Source of the DNA: Priapulus caudatus
Taxonomy: Eukaryota; Priapulida; Priapulimorpha; Priapulimorphida; Priapulidae
NCBI RefSeq assembly: GCF_000485595.1
Contig: NW_014577147.1
Location: 569,960-633,959 of the forward strand
DNA: 64,000 nt
Direction of reading: 5' to 3'
Part shown: piece after piece, positions 11,973 through 23,970 of the stretch
How the letters are laid out: the number at the start of each line of letters is the position of its first letter
Position numbering within the stretch: the first letter of the stretch is position 1
Translations under genes and position numbers: made by a program
Notes under the pieces: generated by a model
What the model saw: the letters and a program-made list of their open reading frames with translations, nothing else
Database searches by the model: none
What the model was told of the DNA's origin: nothing

Positions 11973-12640
11973 CAGGGGACTATACTGCTAGATCGTTGTT
12001 GTTAACATTCGTACTTTTAACACTGTGCACCGTTTGTAGCACATACTCCTCATAAGGTGTTATTAGTATTCCACCACCGCCGCGCCACTCTGCGACAACT
12101 CTTACTAAGTTACATCTCTCCACCAAACAGAACATATCCCACGTCCTACGCGCTCCATGCAGTCATCAGACAAGTGTTGTGGATGATACGCTGCCTGTTA
12201 CAGTAAGACCCACGCCGCTTCTCTCGTCACTGAGTTCGACACGCGGTCTCTGGAACTACGTTGCTAGTTTCGAATTTATCAATACGTCTTCTCGCTAGGC
12301 TTTATCTCTCTTTAATCACGTCGAGCGCGTCAAATCTCGCAATATCTTGATAATGGCGCTTTATTTAATATCGTCCTGATAATCCTATTCATACGCAGTC
12401 ACAGAAGTTTCAGTAAGTCACGCACGCTATACCAGACAGCGGCGGAAATAGTGTAAATATGTGAGCATATCAAGACATTTTAGGAATGAAATTTACCATG
12501 CCTTCTTTGATGATATCGATATTGATAACCCCACATATCGAGCACAGTTATTTTAGAAATTAATCGCATACAAATGAGATAGTGCAGTTGGCCCTTTGAA
12601 ATTGATGATTGAGGAATTAGATCAGGAAAAGTGGGAGGCT
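11973..12640. other. Stretch with no recognised feature
   Basis: Ordinary AT/GC mix, no second copy in the window noticed, no protein-like open frame. Confidence 0.5.
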
Positions 12641-12905
12641 GGATGCAATGGTATGCATTGCAGGTTGAGGTGGATGGAGAGATTGATGAATAATGGATTA
12701 ATTGATAGATGCAGCAGAGGATAAAATGGCATGGATGGATGGATGGAATTAGATAGGATGATGTGGTGGTGCGATGGATGGATGGAATGGAATGGATGGA
12801 TGGATGGATGGACTGGATGGATGGATGGGATGAGTGGAATGGTGGATGGATGGAATGGGTTGGAGTGGATGCGATGGAGAATGGGTGATGTGGGGATTGG
12901 GTTGG
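12641..12905 (+). repeat. GGAT tetranucleotide tract
   Basis: Imperfect tandem ggat/ggaat words (for example atggatggatggatggaatg). The same tetranucleotide occurs inside both E copies (38575-38725 and 47036-47190). Confidence 0.92.
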
Positions 12906-13065
12906 GTGGTGTGATGTGTGTGTGTTGGTGTTGTGGTTGTGTGCTCGCGCGCGTCGCGTCGCAGCGTGCGCGGTGTGCGTGTTGCAATGTGATGAGGCGT
13001 CTGGTGGTGCGCGGTGCGTGTCGTGTGCGTGTCGTGTGGCGTGTGTGTTGTGCTGTGTGATGAAT
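12906..13065 (+). repeat. GT/GC-rich tract
   Basis: gtgtgtgttggtg grading into gcgtgtcgtgtg words. Low complexity, not coding. Confidence 0.8.
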
Positions 13066-13404
13066 TCAGGTTTGCTTGGCGGAGAAAAGGAGGCTTGGAT
13101 CGGGAGCAGAGCTTCAACGCCGAATGCTTAGCAAACACACCAATGTACCATGCCATGTTACTAGAGTTGCTACTATTACCATTTATGGCAAAGTACAGTT
13201 CCGACGGATATACATAAAAACTTGGAGAACTTTAGGCAAGTAATATACAATTCGTCTTTGATTACCCATTTTACTTATTGAAGACGTTGCCAAGCGTCTG
13301 TGGGGCCGGCAGCGGGTTGGATAGCGAACACGCGTGCTTAGCAAAAAACGAAGGTTAAAATAAATCACTGGAGTTGAGATGGGCGGTATGAGATCGAGAT
13401 CCTA
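13066..13404. other. Stretch with no recognised feature
   Basis: Single-copy appearance, with no gene-like open frame or repeat seen. Confidence 0.5.
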
Positions 13405-13562
13405 GGTAGAGATAGGCAGAGAGAGCGACAGAGCGACTAGAGAGAGGTGCGCGACAGAGAGAGAGAGAGAGAGAGAGAAGAGAGAGAGAGAAGAGAGAGA
13501 GAAAGAGAGAGAGAGAGAGCGAGAGAGGAAAGAGGTGAGAGAGAGAGAGAGAGAGAGCGAGA
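13405..13562 (+). repeat. GA-rich purine tract
   Basis: Long gagagaga run with minor interruptions. Similar tracts mark module junctions elsewhere, but the sequence to its right (13563 onward) has no second copy here, so no junction can be shown. Confidence 0.9.
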
Positions 13563-14397
13563 GCCGAAATGAGGTAGGGGCGAGTAGAGACGTCAAGCAA
13601 AAACTGAAATTGCAGGGCGGCCGCACGATCGTTACGTCTTGAAGACAGCGAGAAGAAAATCAACCGCACCGTCTGCGTTCTAAGAAGGGCGCGAAGGGTC
13701 GCACCTAGCTCCGTTCTCGTGCGTCCTAAGCCTGGCCCTGAAGTAACGAAACGATACAGGTCCGGCACGCTTGTCGGCAGTTTCTCCTCTAACATTTCTG
13801 TCCGGCAGGAATCGGCCGTTTACCGCCTGTACAATGAAGAAGTAGCAATGCTTCAGCGAGATTGAAGTGATAGTTATTACTTTAAATTTGCTTTCTGCAG
13901 ACAGCTTGTGCGAACAACAACGCGCTGATCTCCGCTTTTTCGGCGGCCATAATATTCTCTCCATTCCGCGGTTTCGAGTTTCAGACGATCAGGGCGGCAT
14001 GCAGAAGACAATGTGTGTGTGGTGTGTGTGGTGTGTGGTGTTTTGTGTTTAAACGGTGCGCTGTGTTCGTCGCTACACGTACATAAGATAAGTGCTGTTT
14101 TTGGGGCGGATTTTTAAAGCTGGTCCTCGTGCGGGAATTTCGCGTTGCTAATATTTTGGAAAGCCCGACTCGCCGGCTCTACTGGCGAATCACAGATGGT
14201 TGTAATGCCGTGTGTTTTTAATGGGCCGATACAAACTGACTACGTATACCAAACACTAATAAGTCTCTTAGTGAAATCATACGGTGATCATGTAATCACG
14301 ATGTGATGGCACGTGATCAACGCATAATTAATACGTAATGCACTGGAAGTTCGAGAGGTGATATGCACGCATTCAGTACTGTAGCATATAAAGTAGA
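13563..14397. other. Single-copy stretch up to assembly gap
   Basis: No recognised gene or repeated module. There is a short gtgtggtgtgtg run at 14010-14050. It ends abruptly at an N gap. Confidence 0.5.
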
Positions 14398-14422
14398 NNN
14401 NNNNNNNNNNNNNNNNNNNNNN
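14398..14422. other. Assembly gap (25 N)
   Basis: Twenty-five N between single-copy DNA and the largest S63 array. The true distance across it, and whether the two sides are neighbours, cannot be judged from the sequence. Confidence 1.
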
Positions 14423-17400
14423 GCCACCACTCCTCCTGCATCACGTTACCCAACCACCAAACCCTCATCCAAGCGCCCTCCTAGCAGACACCACTCCTCC
14501 TACATCCCTCCGCAGCACCAACCCCTCACAATAGTCGCCCGCTCCCTTAGGCAGCACCACTCCTCCGATCACTTACCCAACACTCAAACCCCTCACCAAG
14601 CCCCCTCCCCGAGCGCACCACTCCTCCTGCATCCTCCCGCCGCACCAACTCCCTCCCAGCGCCCTCCCCTGCAGCCCATCCTCCGCATCACTCTTACCCA
14701 ACATCCAACCCCTCACAGCCGCCCCACTAGCAGCACCATCTCCTCCTGATCACTTACCCAAACCCAACCCCTCACCAACCACCCCTCCAGCTAGCTAGCA
14801 CCACTCTCCTGCATCACTTACCGAACACCAACCCCTCACAAGCGCCCCTCCCCTAGCAGCCAACACTCCTCCTGCATCCTTACCGCCAACGACAACCCCT
14901 CACCAAGTCGCCCTACAGCATCACTCTCCTCGCATCACCTTACCCACACAACCCCTCACCAACGCGCCCCCTCCCTGCAGCCACCACTACTCTGCATCCC
15001 TCCCGCAGCCACACCCCTCACAAGCGCCCCGTCCCCTAGCAGCACCCACTCTCCTGCATCACTTACCCAACACCAACCCTCTCTACAAGCGCCCCTCCAC
15101 ATAGCAGACACCAGCTCCTCCTGCCCTTCCTTACCACAACACCAACCCTCTCACCAAGCGCCCCTCCACTAGCAGCACACTCCTCTGCCAGACTTCCCAA
15201 CACCAACTCCTCACCAAGCGCCCCTCCCCTGCAGCACCCATCCTCCTGCCCCATCACTTATCCAACACCAACCTTCACCAAGCGGCCCCTTCCCCTCGGT
15301 CCCTAGCAGCCATTCCTTCCTGCATCACTTACCCAACACCAACCCCTCACCAAGCGCCCCTCCCCTAGCAGCACCACTCCTCCTGCATCACTTACCCAAC
15401 ACCAACCCTCCACCAACCACCCCTCCACTAGCAGCCACCACTCCTCCTGCTATCACTTACCCAACCACCCAACCCCTCACCAGCGCCCTCCCTGAGCAGC
15501 CACATCTCCTGCCATCACTTACCAAACACCAACCCCTCACCAAGCGCCCTCCCCTAGCAGCCACCCACTCCTCCTGCATCACTGACCCAACAACCAACCC
15601 TCACCAAGACCCTCCCTAGCAGCACCATCCTGCCTGCAATTTCACTTCACCCAACACCAACCCCTACAAGCCGCCCTCCCTAAGCAGGCACCACTCCTCC
15701 TGCATCACCTTACCCACGCACAACCCCTCACAAGCGCCCCTCTCCTAGCAGCACCACTCCTCCTGCATCCTCCGCCCCGCACCAACCCTCTCCACCAAGC
15801 GGCCCCTCCGCCTAGCGCACCACTCCTCCTGCCATCATTACCCAACATCCACCCTCACAAGCGCCCCTCCCTAGCAGCACACTCCTCCTGCATCACTTAC
15901 CAACACCAACCCTCTCACCAAGCGCCCCTCCCTAGCGAGCACCCTACTCCTCCTGACATTCACTTACCCAACACCAACCCCTCACCAAGCGCCTCTCCTA
16001 GCAGCACACCTCTCCTGCCATCCTCCCGCCGCACCAACCCCCTTCACAGCGCCCTCCCCTAGCAGCACCACTTCCTCCTGCAATCACTTACGCACACAAT
16101 CCCTCATCAAGCGCCCCGCCCCTAGCAGCCACCACTCCTCCTGCAATCACGTTACCCAACCAAACCCTGCACAGCGCCCCTCCCCTATGCAGCACCCACC
16201 TGCTCCCTGCATCCCTCCCGCCGCACCAAACCCCTCACAAGCACCCTCCACTAGCAGCCACCACTCCGCCTGCAATCACTTACCCACACCAACCCGCTCA
16301 ACCCAAAGCGCCCTCACTAGCAGCACCATCCTCCTGCATCACTTACAAACACCAACCCTCACCAAGCGCCCCTTCACTAGCAGCACCATCCTCCTGCATC
16401 ACTTACCCAACACCACCCTCACACGCCCCGTTCACTAGCAGCACCACTCCTCCTGCATCACTTAGCCCAACACCAATCCTCACCAAGCGCCGCCCCCTAC
16501 GCAGAACACTCTCCTGCCATCACTTACCAACACCAAACCCTCACCAAGCGCCCCTCCCTGCCAGCACCACTGCTCCTGACGATTCACTTACCAACACCAA
16601 CCTCTCACCAAGCACCCCTCCCCTAGCAGCACCACTCCTCCGCATCCCTCCCGGCCGCCACCAACCTCACAAGCGCCCCTCCCTCTAGCAGCACCACTCC
16701 TCCTGCATCCCTCCCGCCCGCACCAACCCCTCACCAAGCGCCTCCCCTAGCAGCACCACTCCTCCTGCATCACTCTACCCAACACCACCCTCACAAGCAC
16801 CCCTCGCGCCTAGCAGCACCACTCTCCTGCTCCCTCCGCCGCACCAACCCCGGCACCAAGCCGCCCCTCCCCTACAGCACCACTCCTCCTGATCCTCCGC
16901 GCACCAACCCCTCACAAGCGCCCCGTCCCTCGTCAGCACGCACTCCTCCTGCATCCTCCCGCGCACCAACCCCCTCACCAAGCGCCCCTCCCCTAGCAGC
17001 ACTCACTCCTCCTGCCATCCTCCCGCCGCACAACCCGCTCACCAAGCGCCCTTCCCTAGCAGCACCACTCTCTCTGCATCCCTCCCCGCGCACCAACCCC
17101 TCACAAGCCCTCCCTAGCAGCACACTCTCCTGCATCATACCCAACACCAACCCCTCACCAAGCGCCCATCCACTAGCCAGCACCCACTCCTCCTGCATAC
17201 CTCCGCCGCCACCAACCACTCACCAAAGGCGCGCCTCTCCCTCAGCAGCACCACTCCTCCTGCATCACTTACCCAAGCACCAAACCTCACCAAAGCGCCC
17301 TCCCTATCACATCACTCCCTGCATTACTACCCAACACCAACCCCTCACCAAGCGCGCTCCACTAGCAGCACCACTCCTCCTGCAATCACTTACCACCCAA

Positions 17401-20290
17401 CCCTCACAAGCGCCCATCCCTAGCCAGCACATCTCCTGACATCAGCTTACCCAACACCAACCCTCACAAGCGCCCCCTCCACTAGCAGCACCACTTCCTC
17501 CTGCATCACTTACCAACACCAAGCCCCTCACCAGGCCCTCCACTAGCAGGCACACTCCTCCTGGCATCACTTACCCAACACCAACCCCTCACAAGCGCCC
17601 CTCCCAGCAGCACCACTTCCTCCTGCCATCACTTACCAACGACCAACCCTCACAGCTCCCCTCTCTAGCAGCACCACTCTCGCTGCATCCTGTTACCAAC
17701 ACAACCCCTCACCAAGCCGCCCCTCCCTAGCAAGCACCACGTTCTCCTGCATCACTTACCAACACCAACCCCTCACCCAAGCGCCCCTCCCCATATGCAG
17801 CACCACTCCTCCTGCATCCTCCCGCCCGCACCAAACCCTCACCAAGCACCCGCCCTTAGCAGCAACCACTCCTCCTGCATTCACTTACCCAACACCACCC
17901 CTCACACAGACCTCCCTAGCAGCACCACTGCCTCCTGCATTCCTCCGCCGCACCACCCCTCACCAAGCCGCCCCTCACATAGCAGCACCTCACTCCTCTT
18001 GCTCACTTAACCCAACACCAACCCCTCACCATAGCGCCCTCCCCTAGCCAGCCACCACTCCTCCTTGCATACTTACCCACACCAACCTCCTCACCAAGCC
18101 ACCCCTCCCTCTAGCAGCACCACTCCTCCTGCATCAACTTACCCAACACAACCCCTCACCAAGCGGCGCCGGTCCCTAGCAGCCACCAACTCCTGCCTGC
18201 ATAACTTACCCAACACCAAACCCTCACCAAGCCCCCTCCCTCTACAGACCACTCCTCCTGCCATCACTTATCCCAACACCAACCCCTCACAAGCGCCCTC
18301 CCTAGTATCAGCACCCACTCCTCTGCAATCACTTACCCAACACCAACCTCGACAAGCGCCCCACTCCTTAGCAGCACCACCTCCTCCTGCATCCCTCCCG
18401 CGCGCACCACCCCTCACCAAGCGCCCCTCCCTAGCAGCCCACCAGCTCCTCCTGCCATCACTCTACCAACACCAACCCCTCACCAAGCGCCCCTCCCCTG
18501 GCAGCACCACTCTCGCCTGGCATCAGCTTAACCCAACGACCAACCTCACAAGCAGCCCACTCCCCTAGCAGCACCACCCTCCTGCATCACTTACCAACAC
18601 CAACCCCTCACCAAGCGCCCCTCTCCTAGCACACCACTCCTCCTGATCCTCCCGCCCACCAACCCTCACAAGCGCCTCCCCTAGCAGCACCCTTCTCCGC
18701 ATCACTTACCCAACACCAACCCTCACCAAGCGGCCGCTCCCCTAGCAGCACCACTCCCTGCCATGCATCACTTACCCAACACAACCCCTCACCAAGCGCC
18801 CCTCCCCATACAGCCACCACTGCTCCTGCATGCCTCCGGCCGCACCAACCCTCACCAAGCACCCTCCACTGAGCAGCACCACTCCTCCTGCCAATCACTT
18901 ACCCAACACCAACCCCTCACCAAGCGCCCCTCACAAATAGCAGGCACCACTCCTCCTGCCATCACCTTACCAACACCAACCCCTCACAAGCGCCCCTCCG
19001 ACTAGCAGCACCCACTCCTCCTGCATCACTTACCCACACCAACCTCACCAAGCGCCCTCACTAGCACACCACTCTCCTGCATCACTTACCAATCACCAAA
19101 CCGCCTCACCAAGCGCCCCTCCCCTGAGCAGAACCATCCTCATGCCTATCACTTACCAACACCAACCCCTCACACAAGCGCCCCTCCAGCAGCACCACTC
19201 CTCCTGCCATCACTTACCACATCCAAACCCTTCGTTGCGTATAGGCATTCCCCTTCCTCTAGCAGACCACTCTCCTGCATCCCTCCCGCCGCCACCAACC
19301 CTCACCAAGCGCCCCTCTCCTGTGGAGCAAGCACCACTCCTTCGCTGTGCATTCTCCTCCCGTCCTCGTTGGCGCGGTGATTTCTTATTGTTTATTCGCT
19401 CGCTTTGTCGTACCAAGCCGCCCCTCCCCTAGCAGCGCACCACTCCTCCTGCCATCAACTTACCCAACACCAACCCCTCACCAAGCACCTCCCCTAGCAC
19501 ACCACTCCTCCTGCATCCCTCCGCCGCACCAACCCTCACAAGCGCCCCTCCCTAGCAGCACCACTCCTCTGCAGCCTCCGCCACCAACCCCTCACCAAGC
19601 GCCCCTCCCCATAGCAGCACCACTCCTCCTGCATTTCCCTCCCGCCTGCAACCAACCCGCTCACCCAAGCGCCCTCTCCCCTAGCAGCCCACTCCTCCTG
19701 CATCCTCCCGCGCACCAACCCTCACCAACGCCCCTCCCTTAGCAGCACCTTTATTTTTTGTTGTCTCCTGCCATCCTCCCGCCGCCCACCACCCTCTCAC
19801 CAAGCGCCCCTCCCTCAAGCCAGCACCACTCCTCCTGCATCAGCTTACCCAACACCAACCCTCACAAGCGGCCCCTCACTAGCAGCCACCACTCCTCTGC
19901 ATCCCCTCCGCCGCACCACCCCGCACCAGAGCGCCCTCCTAGCAGCCCACAATCCTCCGCAGCACTTACCCAATCACCAACACCTCCTCACAAGCGCCTC
20001 CCTAGCAGCACCACTCTCCTGCATTACATTACCCAAACACCAACCCTCACCAAGCGCCCCTCCACTGAGCAGCGACCACTCCTCCTGCATCCACTTACCA
20101 ACACCATACCTCACAAGCGCCATCCCTAGCAGCACCACCCCCTGCAATCACTTACCAACGACCAACCCTCACCAACAGCGCCCCTCGATCTAGCAGCAGC
20201 CACTCCTCCTGCTTTTTTTATCACCTTACCCATTATCACCAAACCCGCTCACCAAGCCGCCCCTCCATACAGCCACACTCCTCCTGCCCC
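14423..20290 (+). repeat. S63 satellite array IV, left part
   Basis: The C-rich orientation of the 63-bp unit runs continuously here, on the order of ninety units, with both subtypes A and B mixed. Single-base indels are dense, more so than in arrays II and III. Local breaks at about 19222-19260, 19330-19420 and 19745-19770 contain non-satellite words such as gatttcttattgtttattcg. No coding sequence. Confidence 0.95.
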
Positions 20291-20880
20291 CATAACGTTA
20301 CCCAAGATTCATTTATTTTTTTCTCACAGCTCCCCTCCGCCTTAGCAGCACCATTTTTCTTTCTCTCTTTTGTCTAGCTTTTTCTATCTCTTATTTTTTT
20401 TTCACCTATTTTATTTTTCCTTTTTTTCTTTTCTTTTATCTCAACGCGCCCTTTTAGTTTTTTTTAGATCATTCTCTTTGGCTTTTATTTCATTCTTTTC
20501 TAATTCACTTATTTCTCTTTCTATCAAGCTTCTCTCTCTTCTTTCTCTTTTTTTTCTTTCTACTCTATTTCTCTCTCTCTTGCTATCTATTCTTTTATTG
20601 CCTCTTTTCATCCAATTCCTATCTTATTCTGCTTCTCTTTCCCTAGACAGCACCACTCTCCTTCATCGCCTCCCCGCTTTTCGCCTACTCATTCCTCTCC
20701 TCCAATTCTTCTATCCTCTTTTTGTTTGCGTAGCAGCTTCCATCTCTTCTTTTCTATTAGTGTGTTCGGTTTTGATCTCAACTGACTATACCGTGGTCAC
20801 TGCTAATATCTTTCTCTTCTTTTGTGGGGGTAGTTTTCTTTGTCTCGTGTGCGCAGTCTTTGCGTCGCTGGATCTGCTTC
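20291..20880 (+). repeat. T/CT-rich interruption inside S63 array
   Basis: About 590 bp of ttttt and tctttct-rich sequence with scattered satellite words (agcagcacca near 20344, gacagcaccactctcc near 20646). It produces a long open frame rich in Leu, Phe and Ser that continues into satellite (20370-21365). I read this as composition, not a membrane protein. It could be a real insertion or a poor consensus of mixed reads. Confidence 0.75.
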
Positions 20881-22205
20881 CCGCCGCACCAACCCTCCAA
20901 CCCCCTCCACTAGCAGGCCAGTCACTCCCTCTTGCATCACATTACCCACACACAACCCCTCACCAAGCGCCCCTCCTAGCAGCCACAACTCCTCCTGCAT
21001 CACTTACCCAACACCAACCCTCACTCAAGCACCCTCCGCCTAGCAGCACCACTCCTCCTGCCATCACTTACCAACGACCAACCTCCAATGCGCCCCCTCC
21101 CTACGCAGCACCACTCCTCCGGCTTCACTTACCCAACACAACCCCTCACCAACACCCCTCCCCTAGCAGACCACCAGCTCCTTCCTGCATCCCTCCGCAG
21201 CCCAACGCCCTCACCAACACCCCCTCCACTAGCAGCACCATCCTCCTGCGATCACTTACCCAACGACCAACCCCTCAGCCAAGCAACCCCTCCCTAGCAG
21301 AACACCACTTCCTCCTGCCATCCTCCCCGCACTACCAACCGCCTCACAAGCGCCGCCTCCCCTAGCAGCACCCCACTCCTCCTGCGATCAGAACCCAACA
21401 CCAACCCGCTCAACCAAGCGCCCGCTCCACTAGCAGCCACCCACTCCTTCCTGCATCACGTTACCAACAACCAACCCCTCTACAAGCGCCCCTCCCTAGC
21501 AGCCACCACTCCTCCTGCCCATCACTTACCCAACACCAACCCCTCACCAAGCCGCCCCTCCCTAGCAGCGACCACTCCTCCTGACATCCCTCCCGCCGCA
21601 CCAAACCCCTCACCAAGCGCCCCTCACTAAAAGCAGACCACCACTCCTCCTGCATCACTTACCCAACACCAACCCTCTCACCAAGCGCCCCTCCCTAGCA
21701 GCCCACTCCTCCTGCCTCACTTACCCAAGAACACCAACCCTCACCAAGGCGCCCCTCCCCACAGACACCACTCCTCCTACATCCTCCGCCGGCACAACCC
21801 TCACAAGCGCCCTCCCCTAACAGCACCACTCCTCTTCTGCCCATCACGTTACCCAACACCAACCCCTCACAAGCACCCCTCCCCTGCGCACCACTCCTCC
21901 TTGCATCCCTCCGCCGCATAGCACCAACCCGCTCACCAAGCGCCCCTCCGCCCTAAAACCAGCACACTCCTCACTGCATCACTTACCCAACACCAACCCT
22001 CGACAAGCTGCCTCCCTAGCAGCACCACTCCTCTGCATCCCTCCCGGTAGCACCAACCCTCACCAACGCCCCTCCCTATGCAGCACCACTCCTCCTGCAC
22101 TCACTTACCCAACACCAATCCCTCACAAGCGCCCCTCCCCTACAGCACCACTCCTCCATTGCATCACTTACACCAGACACCAAACCCCTCAGCCAAAGGC
22201 CCTCC
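20881..22205 (+). repeat. S63 satellite array IV, right part
   Basis: The 63-bp satellite resumes in the same orientation and runs to a CT tract. About twenty units with frequent indels. Confidence 0.95.
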
Positions 22206-22216
22206 CTAGCGCTCTC

Positions 22217-22278
<62 letters not shown>

Positions 22279-22290
22279 CTTCTCTCGCTC
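22206..22290 (+). repeat. CT tract at S63/T2 junction
   Basis: tctctctc run directly between the satellite and module T, the mirror of the GA tract at 6236-6409. Confidence 0.93.
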
Positions 22291-22445
22291 TCTTCCTTTC
22301 ACACACGCTCTCCCTATTTCTCTATTTCTTGTTATCGGAACGGACAACCACGGACCGTGAGAGTCCGTCTGAAAATCAAATGTCAGGTCCCACTAGATGC
22401 CGGCATGCACTGAACGAACGTTGCTGCTGCTGCTGATGGTCATGG

Positions 22446-22493
<48 letters not shown>

Positions 22494-23960
22494 CGACGAC
22501 AACGACGACGACGACGACGGCGACGATGGCAACTACGATGATGAACATAATCGCGCGCGATTTTGATATAAATGGACCTTTATTAGATTTTTATAGTGAT
22601 AACATAACCAGATGTAATATCACAGCAGTAGCAAATCATTGAAGCTAGTAAATAAACAGGATATGTGTTGCTTTATTCCATCCATCAAACCTTTGCCCGT
22701 ATGTGTCAACCTAACGTCGATGCCAAACTCGCTCTGCCCCAGCTGGGCTACATAAATAAATGTATTCTGAAAGCTTTCTTCTTTCCGTGAAACTCAAACG
22801 CTAAAACCTGCTGACAGCTGTATTGACTGCCCCGCGTTTATACACTGTCTGCTGTCTAAACAGCAGTGCTTCCTACTTGAACTCTAGGAAACGTTAGGGT
22901 TCGAATATAATTGATCCGACTATAACTAGAATTTAAACTTTCCGTCGGTTGTTATTAGTGCCGATCAAGCGGTGCTGCTACAGCCTCATCTTTTCGCTGG
23001 AAATGACAGCATCCGCTAAATTGCTGCGATGACGTCACTGCCGTATAATTAACATGCGTCACGGTATTATCGTGAAGACGGCGTATGATAATTAATGATG
23101 ATTCACCATTTAAAAAAATACGAGAGACACATCTGTCTTTTTGTGAGCATGCCAATTTAATATATTAGATTGGCTCGGCGACAACCGTACTCTGTACTGG
23201 GGAGTTAATGATAGGGCTTGAAGTCGTGCCGACATTACATGCAGGCGCTGGATGCGAAAGTAGAAAGCGAATACGGCGGATGTAAGCGAATAGCAGTACG
23301 TTGAAAGTGGCATCGTTCAGGGGCACAGCAGCGAGTACGGCCGATGGATTTCAGGCGCTTCGATTGTTGCGCGCGGCTGCAAACCGACATGGTTCGTTCG
23401 CATCATGCAGCTCAGATCTTGAGCGTGTTGAGCGCTCGACAAATAGCCAAGCTTCAATACGACACTAAACAGTAGGACATGCCTCAACGTAGCACAACAC
23501 GACGCACTACAATGCAATAGAATGCAATGCAAATGACTGCATGTTGTGGATTGCAACGCAACGCAACGCTACGCAGCGCCACTCCAGATCACGCCACGCC
23601 ACGCCACGGCGCACCACACCACCTCAAGTCACGCCACACGGTACGATACGATACGATACAATGCAAATCAATGCAACACGATACAATACAATATAATACA
23701 ATACAACGCAATGAAATGTTAAGCAATGAAATAGAGAAAGAGGAAGAGGAAGAGGAACAGGAACAGGAACAGGAAGAAGAAGTTATGGGGAGGGGGAGCA
23801 GTAGTAGGAGGAAGAGTAGGTAGTGGACGCAGAGGAGAATAGAAGGAGTAAGAGGAGGAAGAGGATTAGGGGGTGACCATAATGCGCGCGGGGTGTCAGT
23901 AAGTGTGGGTGTGCGCTTAAATGTCGGAATCTGTGCTGGTGAAAAAGAGAAAGCGAGAAA
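22291..23960 (+). repeat. Module T, copy 2
   Basis: Inverted partner of 4391-6235. It begins with cctatttctctatttcttg, carries an ATG/ACG trinucleotide run (22436-22530), and ends near a poly-G run at 23961. Together the arms (S63 + pyrimidine/purine tract + T) make inverted ends of about 2 kb or more around 6667-22205. Open frames differ between the two copies, so no gene is called. Confidence 0.88.
22436..22530 (+). repeat. ATG/ACG trinucleotide run
   Basis: gatgatgatg followed by gacgacgacg, the partner of 5998-6086. Confidence 0.92.
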
Positions 23961-23970
23961 GGGGGGGGGG

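Noticed and set aside
20370-21365. Longest open frame in the window (331 codons), Leu/Phe-rich then Pro/Ser-rich, superficially a membrane protein with a proline-rich tail
   Set aside because: It is a T-rich block followed by translated S63 satellite, with no domain, and composition alone explains it.
14423-22205. Regularly spaced repeat that might suggest a CRISPR array
   Set aside because: Units are directly tandem with no unique spacers, the period is 63 bp with a continuous conserved part, and there are no cas-like genes. The surroundings are eukaryotic.
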